This document shows positions 22,517 to 34,083 of a stretch of DNA of 64,000 bases, one piece after another (position 1 is the stretch's first letter; every line of letters starts with the position of its first letter). The stretch is taken from positions 62,001-126,000 of the forward strand of contig NW_023501107.1 of the NCBI RefSeq assembly GCF_014066305.1, given 5' to 3'. The DNA is from Letharia columbiana. Lineage: Eukaryota; Ascomycota; Lecanoromycetes; Lecanorales; Parmeliaceae. The notes under the pieces are model-generated. The model saw only the letters and a program-made list of their open reading frames with translations, was not told the origin of the DNA and did not search any database. Position numbers and translations under genes: made by a program.

Positions 22517-22884
22517 GTAAGGTACAGTCAAAGGTGTGATGCATGCCTTGAGCCCACCTTATCAAGCTCTCCCCCCCACCGGCCCCAAATCTGCATCATG
22601 CATCTCCGTGAAGCTCTATCCACCTGGGCTAATCTAGACCAAAGCTCGTACCACCGAAGTGCAGCCTCACGCCAGCTGCTTAGTCTATTTACCTACACGA
22701 CTGACATTACTATTCGCGTCGAGATCCGCGGTAACATGGAGCTCAGATCAATATATAGATCTGCCCCCCCCGGTCTCGGAGTCTTCCTTCTCTCATCTCT
22801 CCATTCCACCTTTGCTTCACCCATTATCGGCCTTCCTGGCCAAGGATTCCTCGCCCTCTCCCATTCTCACCACCCACCGCCAAG

Positions 22885-24541
22885 ATGACGTCCACCTCCG
22901 CCTCGGTAGTAGCTGGGGCAGCCATCAAAACCGCTCAGGCAACTGCCGCAATCGCGAGCGCATCATCCTCGAGCAATCCAGTAGCACCACCATGGCTGGA
23001 TCCAGGTCACAACGCTTGGCAAATCACCGCGGGCACTTTGGTCGCGCTTCAATCAATTCCCGGTCTCGTCGTCCTCTACGCGGGATGGGTCAAGCACAAA
23101 TGGTCCATCAACTCCGCCTTTATGGCTTTCTACGCCTTCGCCGCCGTTCTCATTTGCTGGGTCATTTGGGGGTATCAGATGTCTTTTGGTACTCAAATGT
23201 TACCACTGGTGGGTTATCCATCAATATCGGTGGACCTGGGCTTCGAACTCGAGGATTCCAATCTGCCCACGGCCGATCTGACCCAGCAATTCCCCCAAGC
23301 GTCCATGGTGTACTTCCAATTTGTCTTCGCGGCCATTACACTCATACTGATCGCGGGATCATATCTTTGCCGGATGAATTTCGTGGCATGGATGATCTTC
23401 GTCCCGCTGTGGCTGACATTCTCCTACACTGTCGGCGCTTTCAGCATTTGGGGCGGAGGATTCCTCTTCAAATACGGCGTTATCGACTATTCCGGTGGAT
23501 ATGTCATCCACTTATCATCCGGGACGGCCGGCTTTGTAGGAGCCTGGTGGATAGGACCTCGTTTAGCATCCGACCGTGTGGACGCCAAGCCCAGCAACGT
23601 CACACTCATGTTGGTCGGAGCAGGGATTCTATGGACGGGATGGAACGGCTTCAACGGAGGAGATCCGTATGCCGCCAGCCCCGATGCTGGTGTTGCCGTG
23701 CTCAATACCAACATCTGTACCGCGATGAGCCTTCTGACTTGGGTTATTATGGATATCATCTTCTTCAAAAAGCCGTCCGTGATAGGCGCTGTGCAAGGCA
23801 TGATTACAGGCTTGGTCGCCATCACTCCTGCAGCTGGTGTGGTGGCTGGATGGGGCGCTATTCTTCTTGGCCTGGGCTCAGGCACCGTTCCCTGGATCTC
23901 CATGAACATTCTCGGCAGAACGAAGATCATGCGCAAAGTCGATGATACCCTAGAGGTCTTCCACACGCATTTCGTAGGCGCCATTGTTGGAGGCGTCGGC
24001 ACCGGTAAGTCAATCTCCGGCATCCCTCACCACTCCTCGTACTGACCCTCATCGTCCAGGACTCTGGGCAACCAAGAAAGGCTGCGCCGCCTTCGGACTC
24101 ACGAACCCCGGCGGGGCCGTCGCCGGCAACGGCCGCCAAATCGGCCTGCAAATCGTCGGCGCCCTCTTCATCATCGGCTGGAACATCGTCTGGACCTCGC
24201 TCATCATGTGCTTCATCAAATACGTCTGCCGCGTCCCCCTCCGCATGACGGACGAGATGTGCGAAATCGGCGACTACGCCATCCACGGCGAGGAACCCTA
24301 CACCTTTGAATACTACAACCGGAACTACCGGCGGCTCGCCGGCTTCGAGCACCAGGGCCCAACGGACGCGGAGAAGGCGATCCGGGAGGTGCGGAAGAGT
24401 CACGACGTTGAGCGGCAGCACGATTTCGGCATGGGCAATGGTGCGGGGGACGGCATCGTCATCAAGGGGACGGATCCGGATGCCTCGAGGAACAGTACGA
24501 GTGAGGAGATTACGCCGACGAAGGAGAGCAAGCAGGAGTGA
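22885..24541 (+). CDS. Mep-type ammonium transporter (Amt/Mep/Rh family)
   Basis: Exons 22885-24004 and 24060-24541 (55-nt intron, GTAAGT, ACTGAC branch) give 533 aa. About eleven hydrophobic segments span residues 45-430, followed by a roughly 100-residue cytosolic tail. The family-defining residues are visible: Asp201 and first pore His209 in [13 protein letters not shown], and the second pore His362 in [14 protein letters not shown]. Retaining both histidines resembles Mep2-type high-affinity permeases; Mep1/3-type proteins carry Glu at the first site. The tail ([12 protein letters not shown] end) has Ser/Thr that could be phosphorylated, as in Mep2. It imports ammonium at the plasma membrane. 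Upstream GATA motifs fit nitrogen-catabolite control. The long frame at 22659-23945 in another phase is a shadow. Confidence 0.93.
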
Positions 24542-25008
24542 GGCGGGGAGAAGCATGTGTGTTATGGGTGCGAAGTGTGTTTTTAGGTAGCTTGGGTGGC
24601 GAGCAGATCCGATCTCGGGGAATCTGGTCGCCAAAGCTGTTTGCATAGAGTGCTGTGATATCCCGTGGGTTGTACGTTTACCGACTCATGGGTCGAGTGA
24701 CGATTCGTGTACGATGTCTACACTTATTACCATCACATTTTCGCCCGCCGTCCATTCCCGAATCCATGACCATTCTCTCAGCCTATCCCATTTGCCATGG
24801 CGCTTTCATTGATCCATGGCATATTCGGTGTATGCGAACCTAATCCTCTTCTTGCGGGACCTATGTTCCTTCATATTTATATTCCAAAAGGTATCGACAT
24901 CTGAAGACCGTTTGATCCCTCTCATCCATCTCCCTTATTTAAATCCCGTCGTCGACCGTAATTCTGTTCATCTCATACCAATCAACACCCTCTACAGTTC
25001 AGTTTAGT
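24542..25008. other. 3' region of ammonium transporter
   Basis: No gene seen. It lies between two convergent genes and runs into the pentanucleotide satellite. Confidence 0.5.
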
Positions 25009-25304
25009 CCAAACCAAACAAATCAAACCAGACCGAACCAGACCAAACCAGACCAGACCAGACCAAACCAAACCAAACCAAACCAGACCAGACCAAACTA
25101 AACCAGACCAAACCAGACCAGACCAGACCAGACCAGACCAGACCAAACCAGACCAAACCAAACCAAACCAAACCAAACCAGACCAGACCAAGCCAGACCA
25201 AACCAAACCAAACCAAACCAAACCAAACCAAACCAAACCAAACCAAACCAAACCAAACCAAACCAAACCAAACCAAACCAAACCAAACCAAACCAAACCA
25301 AACC
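25009..25304 (+). repeat. pentanucleotide satellite (CCAAA/CCAGA)n
   Basis: About 58 units of a 5-bp repeat: mixed CCAAA and CCAGA in the first two thirds, then pure CCAAA from about 25200. On the minus strand the repeat has no stop in any frame and would read as a five-residue cycle (W-F-G-L-V), which explains the long minus-strand open frames here. It lies just downstream of both convergent genes. Confidence 0.95.
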
Positions 25305-25334
25305 CCCCCCCCTCCCCTCCCCTCCCCAACCCCC
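25303..25334 (-). other. potential G-quadruplex tract (minus strand)
   Basis: A C-run followed by several CCCCT units gives at least four G-runs of four or more on the minus strand. It ends two bases past the aldolase stop codon, so it would lie at the very start of that mRNA's 3' UTR. Confidence 0.6.
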
Positions 25335-25336
25335 AT

Positions 25337-26416
25337 CTACGCCTTCCCCGTACTCCCCAACATATCCATACACTCCTCAATCGCCTCCTGCATGACCCTC
25401 GTCCCCCTCTCCATCGTCTCACTGACCCCCAACCCCCCCTCCCGCTGCACCTCCAAATAGCGCCGATTCAACACGCCATTGATATTCACCTTCGTGATCC
25501 CCGCCTCAACGCACTCCTTATAGATCCCGCCATCGAACCCGTCCGTACCATGCAGCACCAACCTGACCTCCCCCCCCACGGCCTCCCTCACCGCCCGCAA
25601 GCGTTCATACTCGAGCCGGATCCCCCTACGGCCGTAACTGCCGTGCACGTTCCCAAACGCCGGCGCGAGCCAATCGATACCCGTGTCGACGAACCGCCTC
25701 GCCTCGGCCGCACTCGTCATGACGGCCTCCAGATCGACCGTATCCGCCACGCCATCCTCGCCGCCCATGATGCGGCCCGGTTCGGCCTCGCACGCGATGC
25801 CCCTGGCGTGGCAGTAGCGCACCAGGTCCGCCGTCCGGGCCAGGTTCTCCGCTTTGTCGTAGTGGCTCATGTCGAGCATGATGGAGTCGTAGCAGGCGGT
25901 GTCGGCGGCGGCGTGGACGGCGGCGGCGGACTGCGCGTGGTCCAGGTGCAGGGTGATGGGGACCGGGGCGGCGCGGGCGGCGGCGGCGGCGGCTTGGGCG
26001 AGGAGGGCGCCCGAGTAGGTTTGCGCCCAGGGGAAGAGGAGGAGCATGGCCGGGGAGCGTTTGGCGGTGGCGGCGCGGACGGTGGCGAGGATGCCTTCGA
26101 GGTTGTACTGGGGGGGTTTGATTGGTCAGTTGTTCGCTGAGGGAGGGTGTTGGAGGCTTTGTGGGGTGATGGGGATGAGCAATGGGTGGGAGCGCGGGGG
26201 ATGGCAGGTTGCGAGAGCAATGGCTGCGAAGGGCTGGGTTGGAGGTGGTAGGTAGGTGTGGAAGGAAGGCTCATGGGCGGGAATGCGAAGGAGGTACAAA
26301 CTCACGACGCAGACGCCAGCGATGCCGTATTTGCCCTCGGCGGCCTTTCGCAGCATGACGTTGGCTTTGTTGTGGGACAGGTCGAATTTGGGCTTCTCGG
26401 CTTCTGGTTCTGCCAT
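25337..26416 (-). CDS. class II (zinc) fructose/tagatose-bisphosphate aldolase family protein
   Basis: ATG at 26416; exon 1 is 26416-26306 and exon 2 is 26107-25337, giving 293 aa. The 198-nt intron has a GTGAGT donor and an AACTGACC branch. The class II motifs are all visible: LHLDHAQS at 90-97 (catalytic Asp93, zinc His94), MLDMSHYDKAEN, EPGRIMGGEDGV, then APAFGNVHGSY and LVLHGTDGF with the second and third zinc histidines, and KVNINGVLNR for phosphate binding. At 293 aa it is nearer in length to the bacterial GatY/KbaY group than to the roughly 360-aa fungal glycolytic enzyme. It may act on tagatose- or another ketose-bisphosphate, or a related aldol substrate, rather than serve glycolysis. 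GC content is high. It shares a 299-bp divergent promoter with the ankyrin gene. Confidence 0.9.
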
Positions 26417-26715
26417 TGCGGAGGCTGGAGTCGGAGATGCTGATACTGCGTGAAGGGATGGCAATGCTGGTATCAGTGATTTGGCGAGGCTTCAATCAAG
26501 TCAATGTCGACATGTACTATGTAGCGAGTTCTTGATTACGGAAGAGTGTGTCGCTGTACGCATCTTGTTTGTTGCGGAGATAATGACGATGGCTTGGCGT
26601 TCCAATCACCGAAGAGGTGCCGAGATGTTCTGATCGGCGGCCTCAGCATCGTTCTCTCCTCCAGTTTACCCTTTCTCTGCCGGCCTTGCTTTCGAAAATC
26701 GAGATAGAACTCACA
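26417..26715. promoter_or_regulatory. shared divergent promoter region, aldolase and ankyrin genes
   Basis: The two start codons are 299 bp apart and point outward, so this interval must hold both core promoters and leaders. No clear TATA box was seen. Confidence 0.5.
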
Positions 26716-27776
26716 ATGGAACAGGCTGTCTCATTTGATAATGGAGCTATTGCACTTGAGGATCTCAAGGACTGTCACCTAAAGAATCTACCTTTCGATA
26801 CCCCAGCGGATATAGAGCGGTACTGGACCCTTGCTGCGGAATGCATCAAGTCGGACTTCGTCATTGAGGGTGGAACACCTCTTGTGGATATTGACATGGA
26901 AGAAAATCCGCCCTGCAAACTCCCAGCGGAGATCGTCCAGATGGAACAGGCAAGTGCCGCGGGAGACGTCGCAGCAGCCGAAGAAATCTACCACGAGTGG
27001 CTTGCCCAGCCACAGGACAGCGAACGAGCTCACATCAACCATTTTGCAAGCTCCTTTGCGATTGCCATGGCGCACGGCCATCTATCCATTGCTTCATACC
27101 TCTTGAAAGTCGGAGTACCCATGAATTACCGGCACTTCGAACTAGCGATAGAACACAAGTCTTATGCATTCCTTCAACTGTACTTAGACTACGGCTATAA
27201 CATCAACAAATCACCCGACTGGGCCACTCCACCGCCGCTCTTGTAAGTAGTCAATTGTCTTCCAAAGCTTATTCGTACTAAGTCTCTCTCAGCCAAGCCT
27301 TCCAAGATGATGCACTTACGCGATGGCTACTTGACCATGACGCAGATCCAAATGCCCAATGTGTCTTGGATCTGACTCCACTTTCCATAGCGATGTGTTA
27401 CGCACCATTCCCAACCATCGAAATGCTCTTCCGTTACGGCGGATCTATCGAGCATGGGCAGCTTTTACATCATGCCGTGCGGCGGGTTCTTGCCGATCGC
27501 GTCAGGGTAGTCAATTATATCCTCGATATGGGTCCCCCAATCAACGATATCATGTACCAAAACCAGCCGTATAATTACAGCCTACAAGAAGATTTCGGTA
27601 TTGGGACTGCATTACACGGAGCCGCTGAGCACGGCTACTTGGATGTAGTCGAGCTGTTGTTAGCCAGAGGCGCAGACCCCTTGGCTAAAGATGCAAAAGG
27701 GAAACTCCCGATTGAAAGGGCTCGGCGCGAAGGTCGGAAAGAGATTGTAAATTTTCTCCTTCCTCTCTCTTCTTAG
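26716..27776 (+). CDS. ankyrin-repeat protein
   Basis: Exons 26716-27242 and 27293-27776 (50-nt intron, GTAAGT, GTACTAAG branch, phase 2) give 336 aa. Helix-turn-helix ankyrin signatures appear from about residue 110: AIAMAHGHLSIASYLLKVGV, then LTRWLLDHDADPNAQ and TPLSIAMCYAP. The clearest is the last, TALHGAAEHGYLDVVELLLA with RGADPLAKDAKGKLPIERAR. The N-terminal 80 residues have no recognised domain. Likely a cytosolic protein-binding scaffold; the partner is unknown. The start is the first ATG after an in-frame leader without ATG. Confidence 0.85.
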
Positions 27777-28996
27777 TTGTTGTTTGCCTCTCTGGGTTCC
27801 GGACAAGCGGTGCACCGCTAGGTCTTGGAATACTTGCGCGGATCGGCCGTTTTACTGTAAGTCCCAGGTGGAGCAGGCTTCAATTACACATTCTATCTAC
27901 CATCATTCCCCACACTCGTTCCTCGACAGCATCGTCGTGCGCACCCACCGTTACAGCGGCAGTGCACCATCTCGGCTGGCAAAGCGGCGCAGGTACGGCG
28001 TAAAAACGTCAAGCGTCTGTCGAGCTACTATAAGATCTTCCGCCGAGAGCTTGCGGCGAAAGGGCGGATTTCTCCAACGCAGACTGATAACGTCAAGGGA
28101 ACCGCAACATCATTCCTCAAGAAGTCGAATACGTCAGTCACACGTTTCCTGGCCCTCCACAATTGCCCAAGAGGCTCATGAGATACATTCAGAGCTTGGT
28201 CTGAGTTTTACGAATCGCCCATCCCAGTACACTATTGCGAAGTATCCGTCATCATTACCGTGGCTGTGCCATGTGGCTGGGTATCCTGGAATGTGATAAA
28301 GATGGTCCGTACCTGTTCACTGCCTACCATGAGTATCTGGTGCTGCGGCAGAATTGTAGGAGCATCGCCTCCGTCGCTCTCAAAGAGCGTGCCAGAGCAG
28401 AACTGAGAGTGCTGACAAACAAATGCCTACATTGAACCTCGTACGTATTGGCAGACTAAAGCGTATATTCGATAGGGTACCACGTGCAAATGCCTTCGTA
28501 TCGGACTCGACTAGAACATAGAACTCATGTCAAAGACATCGGTAAGGAGTTTCTCATGTATTATGAGCGTCAACCTCCATATCCATAGCACTGAGGATCC
28601 AGCTGAACACACAGAGGGAGCCTTGGACCGTTTATAGCGCAGTACGGAACCGCAATCATATGACCAGTCCCTCCACATGATACCGTAACTACGAATGGTT
28701 GTGTCTTTTTCACATAGCTTAGTTTATACCGCGCCTTGTTTTCAAAGACTCTTACCTCTCTCTCTCTCTCTTCCTTTTTTCAAAATTTCAAGAACGAAAA
28801 CAGGACAGAAGATCCGATCCAACTAGCAGTATACTGGGTTATTCCAATATTTCCTCCGAGTAGGAGGACTACCGCCCACACCGGCAAACTTGTTCTGGAA
28901 GAACCTAATTCTCAGGCAAAGAGTATCTGAGTAGTCTCCAATGCTATGATTGCCAGTACCTAAATAGACATCTGCCAACGATACCGAGACATAGGT
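27777..28996. other. region with an unassigned coding-like block
   Basis: No complete gene. On the plus strand at about 27930-28190 a frame reads QVRRKNVKRLSSYYKIFRRE then LAAKGRISPTQTDNVKGTAT before a TGA. It is basic and has plausible codon use, but no ATG or splice partner was found, so it may be a gene fragment. A CT microsatellite lies at about 28752-28772. Confidence 0.35.
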
Positions 28997-30872
28997 TTAA
29001 GCGACAATAAACGACTTACAGTCGTTATAGGTCTGCCATAGGATATCCCTTGTTGCAATGGACTGATCGCTCGCGATAGGATTAGCGGGGTCTTGTGAGT
29101 TTACCGCAACACATCCGGGAATCCAGCCAATATTCATAAAGTAATTCAACCCCTTCCCCGTCACGACCTCAGTGCTATTCGGAGTCAGCGGCGTCATTGG
29201 CCCGTTCGGAAGTTGGGCTCCAATCATCGCATCGGCGGTCGAATTGACTGTTTCGGGGTCGATGGCGGTCCAGCAGTGGCTATCCCATCGTCTGGCTGGG
29301 GGTAAAATTCAGGGGTTCCGACCGAACATCAAAAACACCCCATAGATGTTAGTGTAATTCGATGACGCCTACTTTCACAACAAAATACTTAGTGTCGCGA
29401 TTAATCTTTATAAGCAGATCTAAGATTCTATAATAGAAAATAAGTCTGTATTCTTGTCTTTCAAAGTCGTTGTGTGATGAACATACAGATATTGGATGTT
29501 CTGCCAAACATTTTCCCCCGACGCCGATGGGATAGCTGGCCTGGTATGTGTTACAGATCACCGGTCCAACAGTAGCCGACGCGGCTGCTGCAGTGCTAGT
29601 TGTAAAAGTCGGAATCTGAGGGCTTGACGTCGCCGCTGGTGCCGGACAATTGTCCTCTGTCGGCTGCGCGGTATATGTGCAATTTGTCGTCGTGGTTCCC
29701 GAAACGTTGGCGGTAAGGAAAGGAGCGAAGACGCCGGCACCTTCAGGACAGATGCAACACGGGTCCGCGCAACCGTAGACTGAGCTCGTGGATCTGTCCG
29801 GTGGATCAGAATCGTCTCCGTCACTTTTTGCCGATAAGAGATTACGAACGTGCAGATAGGTGCATTATTTGTTGCGGAGGGCGTCGCCGTCGGCGCATTT
29901 GACATTGCCATCATTGCAGAGAACAGCGACGCTCCTATTGCCAAAGCGTTGACGTTGCCTGCGACTTCTACATCTGTTTGTCAACGTTTGAAGTATGAGC
30001 AGGCTCATTGAGTTGCTTACGATTTGCCTGGTTGTACTGTTGTACACATACTTGCATTCACACATGGCGTATTTTCGCTGGATTCGGATCAGCGCTGTGT
30101 CCAAACACTTCCAGATCTTGCCCTTAGGTAGAACTGACCCCTTCTGGACAGAAAAAGGAAGGAGCTCGTACATTGCAGCCGGCGTCGTCGCAGGCAATCT
30201 TCACGGAAAAGTCAGTGAACAACGCTTACGACATAGCAGTCCACCAATCTCCTCACATCATCTGGGCAGTCGTCTCCACTTGCAGTAGCGACTGCTGCTT
30301 CCGGCATTTAAGCGTACCCGAGCCCACTTGGCTAACGACTAGGATGCCCGGGTCAGGGCCGGCGGCTGCCAGGGCATTGGTGTCGGAGGTCGAAAGCCCC
30401 AGTCTTATGGGCTCGACTTCCGAAATACCGTTGGTGTAACTGATAACATGATCATTTTCTGCGAGCAACACTGCCACACAGGCGATCATGCCGGTTATTG
30501 CCAGCACGGGAAGGGTGATGAACTTCTTCGACAGAGCGTTGCCGTAGCCGTAGCCCAGAGCTTCTTGGATTTCCGTGATGTTGCTATTTGCCTCTGCCAC
30601 TTTGGCGATCAGGTTTGCATCCAGAGTCAGGAATGTCGTGTCCTCGGTGTCATCCTGGGATATGATCAAGGTACCTCCGAAGATACTGGTTGTCGCAGGA
30701 TTCGCTGCCTGTGGCGCTGTCAACCTTGATGCACTTGACGTGTCTCGACTTTGTATCCTACCGCAGTGCCCGTGACGGGACTGTCTGAAATCACTACAAT
30801 GGTTTGTCCGAATGAGTGAAAGGTAAAAGTAAGCACGGATATAACGACAAGCAATGCTCTAAAAGAAGCCAT
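28997..30872 (-). CDS. multi-exon secreted or membrane-anchored protein, exon structure partly resolved
   Basis: The ATG at 30872 opens a signal peptide (MASFRALLVVISVLTFTF). Exon 1 (30872-30762) joins exon 2 (from 30708) across a 53-nt intron with a GTTGAC branch, phase 0. Exon 2 contains LDANLIAKVAEANSNITEIQ and a hydrophobic segment (ITLPVLAITGMIACVAVLL). Later exons are visible but their junctions are uncertain: DDCPDDVRRLVDCYV near 30250, ALAIGASLFSAMMAM near 29920, a Cys-rich piece YGCADPCCICPEGAG near 29750, CNTYQASYPIGVGGKC near 29540, and a last long exon (29295-29040) with GLNYFMNIGWIPGC and ending WQTYNDC before a GTAAGT donor. It has many cysteines and N-glycosylation sequons. No family assigned; an extracellular or wall-associated protein is inferred. 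The true 3' end may lie slightly below 28997. Confidence 0.55.
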
Positions 30873-32700
30873 GATTTATTTATTTTCAAAATCAAGCAAT
30901 GCTCACGGAGTTGCAGTTCTTGGAAGGCTTGCGATATATCAGATCTGCAGAGTAGACCACTGCGATTTCATGACTGTTCTCTCGTATGTTCAGAATCGAA
31001 ATGAGCGCAGCAAGAAGATTCAGGAGGCATGATAACGTATGAGATTGATTATGAGCGAAGCGAATAGTGAGACCACGATTGATGGAGTACTTTCATGACA
31101 CTGTCAAGTTCGCAGATCATAACGCTGTAAAGCTGCGCCTCCGAGTCCCCATGCTCAATCGCTTGCCAGCATTTCCCTATCATTGACTGCTAAAACCCCA
31201 TTCACCAATCCGACAGTGTCTGACTACTAGCATCAGTCTAATATATCAAAACTTGTCAAAACTGAAAGGTCCGTTGGACATGGTATGCATTCACAATTGG
31301 CTGGGCTTTTCCTATTGTACCTGTGCACCCTAAAACGTGAAATACCAATAGACTTCGCGCGTGAAACCCTAGTGTCTTGGAGCCAGAATCATCCAACAGG
31401 ATACCCAATGCTCGAGTCCACGTTTCAATTGTACGTCACTACCCACCGACGGTAGACGAAGGCGAAAGCAAGCCAAGATGCCTGCCCTAGGCTGTATTCC
31501 GTCATCGAGCTTCACTGTCCATACTACCTATGCTGGGGGCTGAGCTCCAGTACTAGGATCATGATTGTAAAACAAATTGTCTCTTCATCTATTCAAATGT
31601 TTCAAGAGTTCTCTAGTCTGGTTTTCAGTTATTGCGAGGAAGGAGGAAGGTTCGGGGAAGGCAGCAAGCATGCATAGAATGGTCAGCAAGACAAAACATT
31701 ATTTACCGAGTATTAAGAAATGACATTTTCTCCATCGCTATTAGCAAAAGCACCCCGCGCACAAGAACTTCGCATCCCGATTGTTTTCCACTCCAGTACG
31801 ATCGTTGCCTCCCTAAACGTATCGATGCCTGTCTAGCTGTTCTCTTCTCCAAGTATAGCAATCAAAATGCTAAGCAGCTTCTCCAGCAGTCCTGCTTCTT
31901 CTCTCTTCCTTTTGTCCCTCTGCGTCTTTCAATGCAACACCTTTCTCATCCACACGCTATCTGCCCAGTGTAAGCCCAACTAACGAATACCTCCGCCCAA
32001 GCGATACACTAGGCAACCTGAGGCAAAGCGCTGCCGCAGGCTGCGGGCTGCGGGCTGTGCACCTTTCTCAATCGTCAATGCAAGCGAGATAAGATTTGGC
32101 TTCCGAAACGGACGACAAGACCGAATCTTATCTTCTTGATCGCGACCAGAGATAGAATGCGAATGCCAAACTGCTCTTCTTCCGTTGCTTTTGGAGAACC
32201 CGGGGCATGGTCACCAAGAAATGTACGGAACAAGGTTCTTGTGGGTAGAAGGGATGATTATTCTATGGAGAAGCCTGCGGTATCTATCCCATCAAGCCAC
32301 CATACTACATATGGCCTAGCTGTAGGAGACGCCTTCCTACTGATACTTTAGAGTATTCCTTCCGTCTTGGCAGTCCTTTTGCCGAAGAGGTGCCGAGTAA
32401 TCTACCGAGATCTGTCCACTTTCACGCATGAACTCTCATGCATCTAATATGCACGAGTCGAAGATCCTCATTATATCCTGAAGCAGTAGCTTCCTTGTAT
32501 TATATCTCAGCGATCTCTTCATAAAGATTCATCTCGAGGCTGATGAGCTTAGATGGTCATCCTGATCCTAAGACACAGCCCTCTGCAGCAGTCTTTCTGA
32601 CAATCCCAGTCTGTTAAGTCCAGAAAATGTATCATCCATTTCACTCATCTGAGTCGCAGGTCAGTTGAATGTCTGGTTGACGTCTGATCAAGTAACCCCC
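30873..32700. other. intergenic, no supported gene
   Basis: Divergent promoter space between the minus-strand secreted-protein gene and the arrestin gene. The longest frame (about 31632-31973, plus) lacks a domain. Confidence 0.5.
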
Positions 32701-34083
32701 ATGATGTCTTGGTCACTTCAAATCGATATACCACAGCCTAGATACAAAGCCGGCGACACCGTGTCTGGGTCCGTTTATCTCGTCAGCCAGCTTACTAAGG
32801 GTCAATATGTAGATGTTGGGTCTGTCACGATTGAACTTACAGGCAGTAGCACGACTGCGAAGCTGTGGCCTCGCATTCCCAATCCTATACGACTGTTCAC
32901 CTTTAAAAAGACTCTGTCCACTGGCCCAAAAAGGCTTTATGCTCCGTACGGCCAAACAGGAAATCATGACCGAAACAAATGGCCTATCAGCTTTACCCTC
33001 CCGCTCGATTGCAGCGCGTCTCAGGGGGAACCGTTTACTTCATCGACATACTTCAACACTGATCCCAACCAACCTCTTCCCATCTCTTTTGTGGATGACA
33101 ACGTCCAAGGTGGATCTTGTTCGGTTGTTTATGAGCTCCAAGCCACACTCATGTCGCCGCCCAAAGATGGCTACTACACGAACGAAGGCTGCGTCAAAAA
33201 AGTAGAGATAGCCGTCTACAGGCCCAGGAGCGTAGAGCAGCCGAACTTCAATTTCAACACTAAGAGCATAATATTCACACACCGAAGCTTACTCCTTCTA
33301 CCCATAGAGGAACGCAAGCTCGCCCACCGCCCTCTTACCCTGAAGGAAAAATTAAAGCTGAAACCACCATCAACCGAGCACTTGCCCAGAGCGGTCTTCG
33401 AGATAAGGGTGCAAACACCATCAACTGCTGTTATTGGCCAAGCATTACCGCTAATGCTTCACGTTGATTGCGATTCGGACGCTTCTACGGTGCCACCACC
33501 CATCTTCCATCTGAAGAAAGTGACCATCCATCTTTGCGAAGAAACATCCATCTGGGGCTCCAAACGCGCTGGTGGACATGAGTCCACGCGATGGACCAAG
33601 GAAATCACACTTCAGGAAAAGGAATTCGATACCAGGAAACCTCGAGTGGAGGAGCATCTAGATTTGAAGAAAGTGATGAACACAATTGTCCATAACGACT
33701 TGACACCTACTTTCAAAACTTTTAACATTGCGCGCACCTATTCATTGAAGGTATTTGTCAGGCTGGAATGCGCCGGAAAGGAGCATTTTGTCTTTGGCGA
33801 TTACAAGCGTTGCACACTGTTGGCGGAACAGTATGACCCACAAACGGCAGCATACAACGAGCCAGCGCCTGTCATGGATGGCGAAGATGCTGACCCTCCA
33901 CCTCCGTACCATTTCGCCACACAGGAAGCGGTGCCGGAGTATTCGACTCAGGCTCATTGTACGGGGCACCATGGACAAAGTCATGCTGGACAGAACGGAG
34001 CCGCAGTGTTAGATATAGCTGAATCCTCCACGGCTGCCGCCTTAAACTCTGCGGCCCCGGGATCCTCTGCTGCCACTCCTTAG
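32701..34083 (+). CDS. arrestin-like (alpha-arrestin) trafficking adaptor
   Basis: An intronless frame of 460 aa from the ATG at 32701; two Met codons are adjacent. Arrestin-N features appear from residue 5: LQIDIPQPRYKAGDTVSGSV, then VGSVTIELTGSS, and further on ISFTLPLDC and CSVVYELQATL. An arrestin-C-like half follows (AVFEIRVQTPSTAVIGQALP, VTIHLCEETS, ARTYSLKVFVRLEC). Near residue 398 lies a PPPPY run, a PPxY motif that binds the WW domains of Rsp5/Nedd4-type ubiquitin ligases. The last 60 residues are Ala/Ser/His-rich and probably disordered. The expected role is to recruit the ligase to plasma-membrane transporters for endocytosis. The cargo is not predictable. Confidence 0.87.
   Translation: MMSWSLQIDIPQPRYKAGDTVSGSVYLVSQLTKGQYVDVGSVTIELTGSSTTAKLWPRIPNPIRLFTFKKTLSTGPKRLYAPYGQTGNHDRNKWPISFTLPLDCSASQGEPFTSSTYFNTDPNQPLPISFVDDNVQGGSCSVVYELQATLMSPPKDGYYTNEGCVKKVEIAVYRPRSVEQPNFNFNTKSIIFTHRSLLLLPIEERKLAHRPLTLKEKLKLKPPSTEHLPRAVFEIRVQTPSTAVIGQALPLMLHVDCDSDASTVPPPIFHLKKVTIHLCEETSIWGSKRAGGHESTRWTKEITLQEKEFDTRKPRVEEHLDLKKVMNTIVHNDLTPTFKTFNIARTYSLKVFVRLECAGKEHFVFGDYKRCTLLAEQYDPQTAAYNEPAPVMDGEDADPPPPYHFATQEAVPEYSTQAHCTGHHGQSHAGQNGAAVLDIAESSTAAALNSAAPGSSAATP

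Noticed and set aside
22659..23945. 428-codon plus-strand frame overlapping the ammonium transporter
   Set aside because: Shadow frame of a GC-rich, strongly conserved transporter exon; its translation is Arg/His/Ser-rich with no domain.
25004..25422. Long minus-strand open frames encoding a W-F-G-L-V repeat protein
   Set aside because: A 5-bp repeat lacking stops gives open frames in all three phases; all three are equally open, so this is satellite DNA and not evidence of coding.
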